Assembly: GCF_046237015.1 (NCBI RefSeq)
Contig: NZ_JBJYIN010000006.1
Coordinates: 62,001-126,000 of the forward strand
Length of the DNA: 64,000 nt
Reading direction: 5' to 3'
Source of the DNA: JBJYIN01 sp046237015
Lineage (GTDB): Bacteria > Pseudomonadota > Gammaproteobacteria > Enterobacterales > Enterobacteriaceae
Within the stretch, counting starts at the first letter, position 1, and each line of letters opens with the position of its first letter. Shown one piece after another: positions 17,355 to 26,017 of the stretch. Under the pieces are notes generated by a model, which searched no databases, had not been told where the DNA came from, and saw only the letters and a program-made list of their open reading frames with translations. The translations under genes and the position numbers were made by a program.

Positions 17355-19051
17355 GTCAGGCTACCGCGTCCATTCAGTTACAGATTATCTGGAGTCGTTT
17401 GATTGCTGCCGTAGAAGAGCAGGCCCGCAGCCTGATCCGCGCAGGATTCAGCACTTCAACGCGTGAAGCGGGGGATGTTTCTGCTGGCATTTTTTCACCG
17501 CAGGGAGACATGCTGGCTCAGGCGGTAACCGGCACACCGGGCCATATTAACTCGATGGCTCGTTCAGTCCGTCACTTTCTGGCGGATTATCCGTTAGCGA
17601 CGCTGGCGGAAGGGGATGTGTTGATCACCAATAATCCGTGGAAAGCAACCGGACACCTCTCCGATATCACGGTGGTTACGCCCGTGTTCCGTCAGGCGCG
17701 GGTGGTGGCGTTGTTCGCCTGTACTACCCATGTGGTGGATATTGGCGGTAATGGGCCGTCGCCAGAATCGAAACAGGTGTACGGCGAAGGATTGTTTATT
17801 CCCATCATGAAACTGGCGGAGCGTGGCCGGGTAAACGAAAGCCTGCTGCAAATTATCCGAGCCAATGTGCGCGAGCCTGTTCAGGTGGAAGGCGATGTGT
17901 TCGCACTGATGGCCTGTAACGATATTGGCGGACGGCGCTTACAGAAAATCATGGATGAATATCGATTAGAAGATATCGATGCTGTCGGCAACGAGATTTT
18001 GGCGCATAGCAAACAGGCGATGATGGAAGCCATCGCGTCACTGCCGCGCGGTTCATGGCGTAACGCTATCCGTATCGACGGCTATGAAAAACCGGTAGAT
18101 CTGGTGGCAACGGTCACCGTTGATGAAACCGGGGTACGGATCGATATGACCGGTACATCGGGGCCATCGATTTACGGTATTAACTGCCCGTTGTGTTATA
18201 CCGAGGCCTATGCGGCGTTTGGTGTGAAGAGCCTGATTGCGCCCGCGTTGCCGAATAATGCTGCAACGCTGAGTTGTATCACCCTGACGGCACCTGAAGA
18301 CTGTATTGCCAACGCCGCTTTCCCGCGTCCGGTAGTGGCGCGTTCGCTGATTGGCATGTTTTTGCCCGATCTGATTTTTGGCTGTTTCCAGCAGGCGTTA
18401 CCTGACCGTGCGCCAGCGGAAAGCACGGGCAGTTTGTGGAATGTGCGTTTAGCCGCCGCTGGCAGTGAGCATCACCCGGCGTTTATGGTCACCAGTTTCC
18501 ACAGCGGCGGTGCGGGTGCGCGTCCGACGTTGGATGGCCTGTCGGCGACGCCGTTTCCTTCTGGCGTACGTAACGTACCGGTTGAAATTACTGAGGCGAT
18601 GACTTCTGTTGTGGTTTGGGAAAAATCGCTGCGTCAGGACTCCGGCGGTGCCGGACGATTTCGCGGTGGATTAGGTCAAACCATGATTATTGGTAATCGC
18701 TATCCGGTTCCGCTAACGCTGTATGCGCGTTTTGATCGGGTCGATCACCCAGCCAGAGGCTATGCAGGCGGCGCTAGTGGTATGACGGGCCGCGTGGCGC
18801 TGGCTTCTGGTTCGGTGTTGAAGGCAAAAGGGATGCAGCCGATCCCCGCCGACGATCGGGTCGTGATTGATATGCCCGGTGGGGGAGGTTATGGCGATGC
18901 GACTGAGCGCGACCCGCAACGTGTAGCAGAGGATGTGTTGGCGGGGTATGTCAGCCCGGCGGCGGCGCGTCAGGTCTATCATGTGGTTTTGGATGCGCAT
19001 CATCAGGTGGATGCTGCTGCGACGCGATTATTGCGTCGCACGCAAGGCTAA
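17351..19051 (+). CDS. hydantoinase/oxoprolinase subunit B
   Basis: A 566-residue HyuB-type protein. The start at 17351 (MSQATASIQLQIIWSRL) has GGAGGAAC upstream and overlaps the hyuA stop. The longer open frame is a shadow of hyuA. Family blocks seen include FSPQGDMLAQAVTGTPGHI, DVLITNNPW, HVVDIGG and the glycine-rich C-terminal MPGGGGYGD. It forms the second half of the ATP-dependent enzyme with the preceding gene. Confidence 0.9.
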   Translation: MSQATASIQLQIIWSRLIAAVEEQARSLIRAGFSTSTREAGDVSAGIFSPQGDMLAQAVTGTPGHINSMARSVRHFLADYPLATLAEGDVLITNNPWKATGHLSDITVVTPVFRQARVVALFACTTHVVDIGGNGPSPESKQVYGEGLFIPIMKLAERGRVNESLLQIIRANVREPVQVEGDVFALMACNDIGGRRLQKIMDEYRLEDIDAVGNEILAHSKQAMMEAIASLPRGSWRNAIRIDGYEKPVDLVATVTVDETGVRIDMTGTSGPSIYGINCPLCYTEAYAAFGVKSLIAPALPNNAATLSCITLTAPEDCIANAAFPRPVVARSLIGMFLPDLIFGCFQQALPDRAPAESTGSLWNVRLAAAGSEHHPAFMVTSFHSGGAGARPTLDGLSATPFPSGVRNVPVEITEAMTSVVVWEKSLRQDSGGAGRFRGGLGQTMIIGNRYPVPLTLYARFDRVDHPARGYAGGASGMTGRVALASGSVLKAKGMQPIPADDRVVIDMPGGGGYGDATERDPQRVAEDVLAGYVSPAAARQVYHVVLDAHHQVDAAATRLLRRTQG

Positions 19052-19113
19052 ACTTGTTCTGGTACTGATTTGCACTGCGCCCGAACATAGCGTATCGGGC
19101 GCGGTGTCGCGGG

Positions 19114-19872
19114 TTAAGACAAGAGTCCGGTGATGCCCTGCCAGATTAACTGCGCACTAAGAAACGCCATCGTCAGACGAAAAGCGGTACGGAATAACTT
19201 TTCCGGCAGGTTATCTAACAGTCGGGTACCGAGCACAGTGCCCAGTACGCCACTGGCAATCATGGCGATCAACATGGGCAACCAACTGGCATAGGCAAAC
19301 CCCATCAGACCAAACGCAAGAATTTTCAGGCTATGTTGTAGCACCATGCAGGTCGCGTGTGTGGCGATTAACGGCTGTTTGGTGATGCCTTGTGAACTGA
19401 TCAACCCGGCAACCAATGGCCCCGTCGCGCCAACAATCATGGTGCCGAGGCTGGTGATGGCACCGCCGAAAATGAAATAAAGTCGATTCACTTTTTTCGC
19501 GGGGCCACGTCGGCGAAACACTGACCACAGAATAAACAGCGCCAGTGCGATTTTCGCAATGCTGTCCGGTATCCATGCCGCGACCGGTGCGCCAAGGGCG
19601 ATCCCCACTACGCTACCGATAAAAAACCACAGAACCAGCGGCCATACAACGTACAGGCGTTGAATCAGCGTTCGGCTCAAATTTGAACCGAGTTGCACAA
19701 TGCCGTGGACGGGCAACAGGCTGCTGACTGGCATCCCTAACCCCATGATAGCCAGCAGGGTAACACCGCCGCCTAATCCTAATGCGGCAGTCAGCGCCGA
19801 GGTGAGGAAACTACAAAACACCAGTATGCCGGCAAAGAGCGGCGAAATTTCTGGTGGGATCAAATTGAGCAT
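19114..19872 (-). CDS. TauE/SafE family sulfite/organosulfonate exporter-like permease
   Basis: A 252-residue integral membrane protein of the TauE/SafE (DUF81) family with about eight hydrophobic segments and the repeated glycine-rich motif ALGLGGGVTLLAIMGLG near residue 35. Characterised members are linked to export of sulfite, sulfoacetate or other C2-C3 acids. Its setting among catabolic genes suggests export of a breakdown product, possibly sulfur-containing; this is inference. It is convergent with hyuB. Confidence 0.8.
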   Translation of the reverse strand: MLNLIPPEISPLFAGILVFCSFLTSALTAALGLGGGVTLLAIMGLGMPVSSLLPVHGIVQLGSNLSRTLIQRLYVVWPLVLWFFIGSVVGIALGAPVAAWIPDSIAKIALALFILWSVFRRRGPAKKVNRLYFIFGGAITSLGTMIVGATGPLVAGLISSQGITKQPLIATHATCMVLQHSLKILAFGLMGFAYASWLPMLIAMIASGVLGTVLGTRLLDNLPEKLFRTAFRLTMAFLSAQLIWQGITGLLS

Positions 19873-19936
19873 AGTCGGCGATCTCGTGATAAACGTGGGG
19901 CGATTTTTCCCTGGAACTTGTGTGATGAAAGGTGCT

Positions 19937-19957
19937 GAGGGGCTGTTGTGGCCCCTC
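19937..19957 (-). terminator. hairpin after MmgE/PrpD gene
   Basis: A stem GAGGGGC/GCCCCTC with a 7-nt loop lies in the gap before the TauE gene. On the minus strand it follows the gene ending at 19992. A short T-containing tract follows but no long T-run. Confidence 0.45.
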
Positions 19958-19991
19958 GTACCGATTCTCTCTTTTATCTGACGGTCAGTGC

Positions 19992-21317
19992 CTAGAGAAA
20001 ATCATCCCGTAATAAGCGTTGATACAGCGCAGATGCCGCAGTCGGGGACAACACTTGGCTGGCGCAATCGAGGAACTTCTGCTCGATCAGATTTTCCGGC
20101 AGAGGGTTGTCCGCGCTGGAACCTAATGCTCCGGCGACGTGGCGGGTAATCTGTTGACCATCCTGACTGACGACGGTGACTTGTGCCGTGTGTGTCGTGC
20201 TCTCATCGTGGCAGATCAGTTCTACTTTTGCCATCAGCGCATTGGTGACCGGATCGTTAAATATCACATCGTCAATAAAGTCGTCCAGCGTTAACTGGCC
20301 GCTGACCCAGGCGCGAGCAATACAGTAATGTAGGCTGAACTTCCCAGCCAACGGGATATTGGGCCGCGGTATATTGATATGTGGGAAACGGATCGGGTGT
20401 ACGGCAACCTGAATACGTTCGATCTGATCAGCGGGGAGTTTGGTTTGTTCACGTAGCGCCAACAGGCCATCCAGTGGTGAGAGGATCGCGTAGCAGCAAG
20501 GGAAATATTTAAAGTTGTTGCCTTTGACTGGATCGAGGATATGGGAAGGCGCATCCCACGGTGTAGTCAGTGGCGTCGCATCATAATTTTCCGGTTCACG
20601 GTTGTAGACGTTGAAATAACCATGATGATGTTCGAACGCCGTTTGTCCGGCGGTATATCCCTGACGCGCCAGCAATACGGCCATGACTGCGCTACGGTTG
20701 GCATGGCCGACCGCCAGTGATTTGGTTTGGCTGCCAAAATTGGACTTAATGCCCGAGGCCAGAGACGCGGTAATCGATAATGCGGTTGCCGTCTGCTCTT
20801 CGTTGAGATTGAGCAGCACTGCACAGGCCGCGACGCCAGCAAAAATGCCAACCGAGGTGGTCGGGTGCCAGCCGTGACGATACTGAAAGGGACTCACGGT
20901 TTGTCCCATGCGAACGGCGGTTTCATAACCGGACAAATAAGCGCGTAAAATCTCCTCACCGCTGGATTGATGCTCATCCGCCAGCGCCAGTAACGCAGGC
21001 AGAACGACGACGGAAATATGGCCGTGTAGCCAGGAGTTGGAATCATCGAAATCCAGTAAATGTGCGGATGTTCCATTCAATAGGGCAGCATCAAGTGCAT
21101 TGAGGCGTAGCTCGGTGCCGAATACCCGACTGTTTCCTGTTGCCGCTGAGGGGACAATAACCGCACGAAGCTTTTCTGCGCCGTCTTGTATTCCACCAGC
21201 CAGTGTTACCCCCAGGGTATCAATGATTGCGGTTCGAGCTTGGGCCAGCGCATCGGAAGGAAAGGTCTGGCGGGAAAATGCCAGCAGGTTATGAGCGAAT
21301 TGACGGGCAATAGTCAT
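19992..21317 (-). CDS. MmgE/PrpD family protein (copy 1)
   Basis: A 441-residue protein of the MmgE/PrpD superfamily (2-methylcitrate dehydratase, cis-aconitate decarboxylase and iminodisuccinate epimerase are members). The N-terminal helical domain has IDTLGVTLAGG and LLDFDDSNSWLHGHISVVVLPALLAL; the C-terminal lid domain has FKYFPCCYAILSPLDGLLAL. It is distantly similar to the next gene and both belong to the same locus. Activity is probably isomerisation, dehydration or decarboxylation of a polycarboxylate or amino-dicarboxylate. Confidence 0.85.
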   Translation of the reverse strand: MTIARQFAHNLLAFSRQTFPSDALAQARTAIIDTLGVTLAGGIQDGAEKLRAVIVPSAATGNSRVFGTELRLNALDAALLNGTSAHLLDFDDSNSWLHGHISVVVLPALLALADEHQSSGEEILRAYLSGYETAVRMGQTVSPFQYRHGWHPTTSVGIFAGVAACAVLLNLNEEQTATALSITASLASGIKSNFGSQTKSLAVGHANRSAVMAVLLARQGYTAGQTAFEHHHGYFNVYNREPENYDATPLTTPWDAPSHILDPVKGNNFKYFPCCYAILSPLDGLLALREQTKLPADQIERIQVAVHPIRFPHINIPRPNIPLAGKFSLHYCIARAWVSGQLTLDDFIDDVIFNDPVTNALMAKVELICHDESTTHTAQVTVVSQDGQQITRHVAGALGSSADNPLPENLIEQKFLDCASQVLSPTAASALYQRLLRDDFL

Positions 21318-21350
21318 GAAACGAATTCTCTATACAAGCAAGGGAGTAAA

Positions 21351-21376
21351 GTCTGGTTAGCGGATACTAACCAGAC
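21351..21376 (-). terminator. terminator between the two MmgE/PrpD genes
   Basis: A perfect 10-bp stem GTCTGGTTAG/CTAACCAGAC with a 6-nt loop. On the minus strand it is followed by TTTACTCCC. It lies 27 bp after the stop of the upstream MmgE gene and could lower expression of the downstream copy. Confidence 0.7.
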
Positions 21377-21403
21377 TATCGTGTTTAGGCTGTTGACGAT
21401 GGC

Positions 21404-22768
21404 TTACGTCCGTCCGGCCAGAAGTTCTGTGATGATCGCGAGCGAGCCCGGTTGCTCAAAATTGGCGGCGGCCTGATAGAGTTTGTCGCTGTTGACTGCG
21501 CCTAATACAGGGATCGTCAGCGTATCAAATTTTGCGCGCAGCTCCGCTTCGGTAAGCGGATTTTGAGCATGTCCACGGTAGACCAGTGTTTCACCATGCA
21601 ACTGTTCACCGTCTTCTAGCCAGATATCAATAAAGGCGGAACTGGCCGACTGGCCCTCGATGGCATCGATCTCTAACAGTGGCAATAGTTGGCGCGGAAG
21701 CGGATCGTCAACAGTTTGCTGGGTGAAATCGGTATCGGTTAATGCATAACCACTCAGGGCCAGCGTGATGCAATGAGGGATACTGAATTTGCTTTCTAAT
21801 GGCGTTTTGGGATTGGGAATGCCAGCGTTAACCATCCCCATCGGGTGTACTTTGGCATGGATCCGTTTGATCTTCCGACCCTTGAGACGTGGGTATAAGC
21901 TACGAGCGGCTTCTATTGAGGCGTGGGTGCCGCGACAGCTGGCGTAGAGTTTGTAGCCGTTAGTCAGTAATTCCCAAGTATGGCCGAAATCCAGCGGAGG
22001 AATGTCTGCACTACCGTCCTGAATAAAGATTTTTACCCAGCCGTCCGCTTCATAAAAGTGGTGCGCGGCGGTAAAACCTTCGGCAGCCAGTTCGGCAGCC
22101 ATGATACCGTCCATTGCAGCTTTACCTGCGTGGAAGGGCTTGCCGTGTGTACCGGATGATTTCTGGAGGCCGCCCATCATGGTGGCAGCTGCGCCGAGTG
22201 CGTTGGCAATCTGTTCTGGCGTTAATTTGAGGATGGATGCTGCAACGGCTGCGGCACCTGCACGACCCACTACCGAGGTGGGGTGAAAACCGCGTCGTTG
22301 TAAGTTTCGCCCCACACCGGGAACCCAGCCTCCCCCCAGCTTCGCCATCACCTCAAAGCCGATAATAAAGGCGATCAATGTTGAGCGCTCATCGGCCTGG
22401 TAAGCCTGTGCCATCGCCAATGCGGTAGACCAGCAAGGGCCACTTGGGTGCCCGGCTCCAGCCGGATGGGTGTCATCGTAGTCGGCGGCGTGCGCCATGG
22501 TGGCATTAATCAGTGCGGCCAGGGCTGGCGTGGTTTTTCCGTCAAGAAAGATTTGTGCATCGCCTTGTGAATTCCAGCGCTTAGCCATCTGACGTACCGC
22601 CTGTACGGCACCATCGTTGGCTGCGCCCAGTGCGACACCAAGATAATCAATCAGAGCTCGTTTGGCTTCGTGTAGAACCGAATCTGGAATGGCAAGCTGG
22701 GAAGCATGGCTGATAAAATGGCTAAGCTGTTCTCCGCGAGAAGAGGCGGGGGTAGTGGTGGTGGTCAT
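21404..22768 (-). CDS. MmgE/PrpD family protein (copy 2)
   Basis: A 454-residue MmgE/PrpD superfamily protein with LIDYLGVALGAANDGAVQAVR, AHAADYDDTHPAGAGHPSGP and GFHPTSVVGRAGAAAVAA in the helical domain and YKLYASCRGTHASIEAARSL in the lid domain. GGAGTCACTACG precedes the start. It is the first gene of the leftward pair, and the TTGTATACCGT motif stands 92 bp upstream of its ATG. The PrpD-type Asp-Asp-Thr-His motif (DDTH) differs from DDSN in copy 1, so the two enzymes may act on different substrates. Confidence 0.85.
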   Translation of the reverse strand: MTTTTTPASSRGEQLSHFISHASQLAIPDSVLHEAKRALIDYLGVALGAANDGAVQAVRQMAKRWNSQGDAQIFLDGKTTPALAALINATMAHAADYDDTHPAGAGHPSGPCWSTALAMAQAYQADERSTLIAFIIGFEVMAKLGGGWVPGVGRNLQRRGFHPTSVVGRAGAAAVAASILKLTPEQIANALGAAATMMGGLQKSSGTHGKPFHAGKAAMDGIMAAELAAEGFTAAHHFYEADGWVKIFIQDGSADIPPLDFGHTWELLTNGYKLYASCRGTHASIEAARSLYPRLKGRKIKRIHAKVHPMGMVNAGIPNPKTPLESKFSIPHCITLALSGYALTDTDFTQQTVDDPLPRQLLPLLEIDAIEGQSASSAFIDIWLEDGEQLHGETLVYRGHAQNPLTEAELRAKFDTLTIPVLGAVNSDKLYQAAANFEQPGSLAIITELLAGRT

Positions 22769-22859
22769 CGTAGTGACTCCTTACGCGAAAACGCGATGAC
22801 GTTAACGATGAAGATAGCTTCAATGCCAGAGAACACGCGTGGTCGCTTTTTGCATTCAA

Positions 22860-22870
22860 TTGTATACCGT
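22860..22870. promoter_or_regulatory. predicted GntR/FCD operator upstream of mmgE copy 2
   Basis: TTGTATACCGT in the 341-bp region between the divergent MmgE and GntR genes. It shares TTGTATACC with the site at 11967 and with the right arm at 23902. Regulators of this class commonly bind beside their own gene. Confidence 0.5.
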
Positions 22871-23109
22871 TGTAGATAACGCAGAATAACAACAGAAATT
22901 GCCTGCGCAAAGATGCTTTTTAGCTAAGTTAAGAACAAAATAAGCATTACAGGATATTGCCAACGGCGCGATGTCGGGCAAACTTGAAATGTTTTCACCT
23001 CACTGGCGTCAGTCATCCCGGTATTTGAACCATTCTGTTGGATTGGTTGGTTCTATGGCCTGCTTTGGTGTACGCCTGATTATATTGTTAAATCATTGAT
23101 TGATGGATT

Positions 23110-23763
23110 ATGAACTTAAAATTGACCGATCGTGAGGCCGCTTTGTCGCCGTTTGATACCCTGATAGCCGCTATCGAAAGAGGAGAATTATTGCCGGGGG
23201 AACGTTTACAGGAAGCCCGGTTGGCGAAGCAGTTTGGCTTAAGCCGCACGCCGATTCGTGAAGCATTACACCGGTTGGAAACATTGGGGCTGGTAGAACC
23301 GGGGCCGCAGCGTGGCCTGATGATTGCGCAAATCAGTTACGAACGATTGCGCCAACTGTTTGCCGTGCGTGAAGGGTTAGAGCGTCTGGCAATTGAACTT
23401 GCTGTGACATCGGCCTCTGAGGAAGAGATCGGCTTGTTACAGGAGATGGTCAACGCGGAGCAGCATATCGTTGACAGTAAGCAACTGCACGATCACAACC
23501 GACTGTTTCATCGACAAATTTATCGTGCGACGCACAATCCTTACCTGAATGAAATGCTGGATAATCTGCGCATTCATTTATCGCTGTTACGTGGCACCAC
23601 TTATGATTTATCGGAGCGGCGCACCGAAGCTAAAAAGGAGCATCAACTGATCGTTGACGCACTGGCGCGGCGCGATCGAGATGCGGCGCAGGAGGCTGCC
23701 TGTCAACACATCAGAAATGGTTATCGCGCTCGTCTGGGGATTTTGAGCCAACGGGATTTTTAA
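23110..23763 (+). CDS. GntR family transcriptional regulator (FCD/FadR subfamily)
   Basis: A 217-residue regulator. An N-terminal winged helix with GELLPGERLQEARLAKQFGLSRTPIREALHRLETLGLVEPG (residues about 20-60) is followed by an all-helical FCD effector domain with metal-binding His/Asp positions (HDHNRLFHRQIYRATHNPYL near 125, KKEHQLI near 180, CQHIRNGY near 200). FCD regulators sense small carboxylates. It lies between the divergent mmgE gene and the dppBC-type genes. The TGTATACC sites around it are probably its targets. Confidence 0.9.
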   Translation: MNLKLTDREAALSPFDTLIAAIERGELLPGERLQEARLAKQFGLSRTPIREALHRLETLGLVEPGPQRGLMIAQISYERLRQLFAVREGLERLAIELAVTSASEEEIGLLQEMVNAEQHIVDSKQLHDHNRLFHRQIYRATHNPYLNEMLDNLRIHLSLLRGTTYDLSERRTEAKKEHQLIVDALARRDRDAAQEAACQHIRNGYRARLGILSQRDF

Positions 23764-23871
23764 GCAGTCAACGCCATTTCCCTTCATCCACTCAAGTCGC
23801 TACGGCTAAGCCTTTCGATGCGTTAAGCAGAAAACGGGCATAGCTTATCTGGTTTTTATATTTGTCGTGTC

Positions 23872-23910
23872 TGTATACCACCAATAGAATCGTTTTATTG
23901 ATGGTATACA
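23872..23910. promoter_or_regulatory. paired inverted GntR/FCD operator upstream of permease genes
   Basis: Two copies of TGTATACCAYCAATA face each other (23872-23886 and, inverted, 23896-23910), with one mismatch between arms. Their GTATAC cores are 31 bp apart, about three helical turns, which favours cooperative binding on one face of the DNA. The cores match sites at 11967 and 22860. The pair lies 178-217 bp before the permease gene. It could also fold as a hairpin after the GntR gene. Confidence 0.55.
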
Positions 23911-23998
23911 AATGTATTATTTGCTGTGCGGCCAAGCGTTGCGGGCGATTTTTCACTCGTCTCACTTTCGGTTGTGCGGCAAATAGCCCACGGTGGTG

Positions 23999-24014
23999 CC
24001 CGTCATACTTCAAG
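23999..24014. repeat. ERIC terminus remnant
   Basis: CCCGTCATACTTCAAG is identical to the terminal 16 bases (after TATA) of the two ERIC elements in this window. No other ERIC sequence adjoins it. It is probably the scar of a decayed element in the leader of the permease operon. Confidence 0.45.
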
Positions 24015-24088
24015 ACAGATTTAGGGGATATCTCCCTGTTTTCACGCCAGAACGCTGGCTCAGTGTCGCCGAGCGGAGACGCGTAAAA

Positions 24089-25069
24089 ATGCTTAATTCA
24101 TTACTACAACGTATTTTTCAAGCGCTGTTGGTGGTGTTGGCGATGACGGTTATCGTCTTTGCCGCGCTGCATGTGATCGGTAATCCGGTGGATATTTTGT
24201 TGCCAGCGGACGCCGACCAACACGATCGTCAGCGTTTGATCCGCGATTTAGGGCTGGATAAACCACTGCTGCAACAATACCTGTTCTTTGTCAGAGGGTT
24301 GCTGCATGGCGATGCAGGTACTAGCTATGTTTTCAATCTGCCAGCATTACAGGTCATCTGGCAGCGTCTGCCCGCGACATTGGAACTGGCGGTATGCGCG
24401 ATGCTGCTGGCGGTGGTGATTGCAATTCCGCTCGGGCTGTACGCTGGTTTGAAGCCAGATAGTAAGCTCGCTAAAGCCATTATGGCAGGCAGTATTCTGG
24501 GATTTTCGCTGCCCACTTTTTGGGTCGGTCTGATGCTGATCATGCTGTTTTCTGTCTGGCTGGGTTGGCTGCCCAGCGGTGGGCGAGGTGAAACAGTACA
24601 ACTCTTCGGAGCCTCCTGGTCATTTTTGACATTGGACGGATTACAACATCTGCTATTGCCCGCGTTCAATCTGGCGCTGTTTAAAGCTGCGCTGTTGTTA
24701 CGCCTGACGCGAGCAGGTGTACAAGAAGTGTTGCCGCAGGATTATATCCGTCTGGCGCAGGCGAAGGGATTACCCTATTGGCGCATTGTTGCGGTGCATG
24801 TGATGAAGAATATTTTGATTCCGTTGGTGACAGTCATAGGGATGGAGTTTGGTTCGGTGATCGCATTCTCTGTTGTGACGGAGACCATTTTTGCCTGGCC
24901 GGGAATGGGCAAACTGATTATTGATAGTATCAATGTGCTCGATCGTCCGGTAATCGTCGCCTATCTGATGATGATTGTGCTGCTATTTGTGGGGATTAAT
25001 CTGGTCGTGGATATTGTCTATACCCTATTAGATCCGCGTGTGCGGCTGAGAGAACAGGGGAAATCCTGA
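24089..25069 (+). CDS. peptide/nickel-type ABC transporter permease (DppB type)
   Basis: A 326-residue permease. The start at 24089 (MLNSLLQRIFQALLVV) fits the DppB family N-terminus and follows GCGGAGACGCG; upstream in-frame codons lie in the ERIC scar. It has about six membrane segments, an external loop with NPVDILLPADADQHD, LGLDKPLLQQY, and the EAA-like loop DYIRLAQAKGLPYWRIVAVH near residue 225. Stop and start of the next gene share one base (TGATG). Confidence 0.9.
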   Translation: MLNSLLQRIFQALLVVLAMTVIVFAALHVIGNPVDILLPADADQHDRQRLIRDLGLDKPLLQQYLFFVRGLLHGDAGTSYVFNLPALQVIWQRLPATLELAVCAMLLAVVIAIPLGLYAGLKPDSKLAKAIMAGSILGFSLPTFWVGLMLIMLFSVWLGWLPSGGRGETVQLFGASWSFLTLDGLQHLLLPAFNLALFKAALLLRLTRAGVQEVLPQDYIRLAQAKGLPYWRIVAVHVMKNILIPLVTVIGMEFGSVIAFSVVTETIFAWPGMGKLIIDSINVLDRPVIVAYLMMIVLLFVGINLVVDIVYTLLDPRVRLREQGKS

Positions 25070-25980
25070 TGGTTGACGCATTGCGGAATGAACAGCAAAC
25101 CAGTCGGGGGCGACGTAGCGGCTTGCGTCGATTCTGGCAACATTACTCGGCATCCTCGTTGGCGGTTTTCGGACTGGCGGTATTGCTGCTGTTGGTTATG
25201 CTGGCGCTGTTGGCGCCATGGCTGGTTCCCCAGAATCCTTACGATTTGATGCAGCTTGATATCATGAACGGGCAGCTACCGCCCGGTAGCGTGACGTCAG
25301 AGGGATTTACCTTCAGGCTAGGTTCTGATGATCAAGGCCGGGATATGCTATCGGCGATCTTATATGGATTGCGTATTTCTCTTGGTGTCGGCGTCTTGTC
25401 TGCATTCGCTGCCGCGTCGCTGGGTGTGACGCTGGGCCTGCTGGCTGCAAGGATGGGGGGGCGCACAGAAAACGCGATTATGCGGTTGGTGGATCTGCAA
25501 CTCTCGTTTCCTTCTATTCTGGTCGCGTTGATTCTATTGGCCTTTCTGGGTAAGAGCGTGGTTAACGTGGTGCTGGCGTTGGTGATTGTCGAATGGGCAA
25601 CCTACGCTCGAGCAGCCCGTAGCACCGCGCTGGCGGAAAGCCGTAAAGAGTACATTGACGCAGTAGCCTGCTTGGGCATTCCTTTTGGTCGCATTTTATT
25701 TCGTCATTTGTTGCCAAATTGTCTGCCGCCGCTGATTGTGATTGCCACTGTGCAAGTGGCGCGTGCGATTGCATTGGAGGCGACGCTGTCTTTTCTGGGG
25801 CTGGGTGTGCCGATTACTGAACCCAGTCTGGGTCTACTGATTGCCAGCGGTTATCAGTACATGTTGGCGGGGCAATACTGGATTTGTTTCTACCCTGGCA
25901 TTGCGCTGCTGATTGTGATTGCCGCGATTAATTTGGTCGGCGATCGGTTACGTGATGTGCTTAATCCCCGCAGCCGTTAA
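25069..25980 (+). CDS. peptide/nickel-type ABC transporter permease (DppC type)
   Basis: A 303-residue permease of the DppC/OppC class. A charged N-terminus is followed by a first membrane segment (VFGLAVLLLLVMLALLAPWL), then the conserved FRLGSDDQGRDMLSAILYGLRISL block. The ATPase-docking loop reads ESRKEYIDAVACLGIPFGRILFRHLLPNCL. It forms the channel with the preceding gene product and probably works with the Tat-exported binding protein encoded at 12335. Confidence 0.9.
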   Translation: MVDALRNEQQTSRGRRSGLRRFWQHYSASSLAVFGLAVLLLLVMLALLAPWLVPQNPYDLMQLDIMNGQLPPGSVTSEGFTFRLGSDDQGRDMLSAILYGLRISLGVGVLSAFAAASLGVTLGLLAARMGGRTENAIMRLVDLQLSFPSILVALILLAFLGKSVVNVVLALVIVEWATYARAARSTALAESRKEYIDAVACLGIPFGRILFRHLLPNCLPPLIVIATVQVARAIALEATLSFLGLGVPITEPSLGLLIASGYQYMLAGQYWICFYPGIALLIVIAAINLVGDRLRDVLNPRSR

Positions 25981-26017
25981 TGATTGATTGTGTTATTTCA
26001 TCGTAATGAGGCCATGT

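Noticed and set aside
23872..23910. Inverted repeat as a simple terminator of the GntR gene
   Set aside because: It lacks a T-run, lies over 100 bp past the stop, and its arms match single sites before two other genes, so an operator is the better reading.
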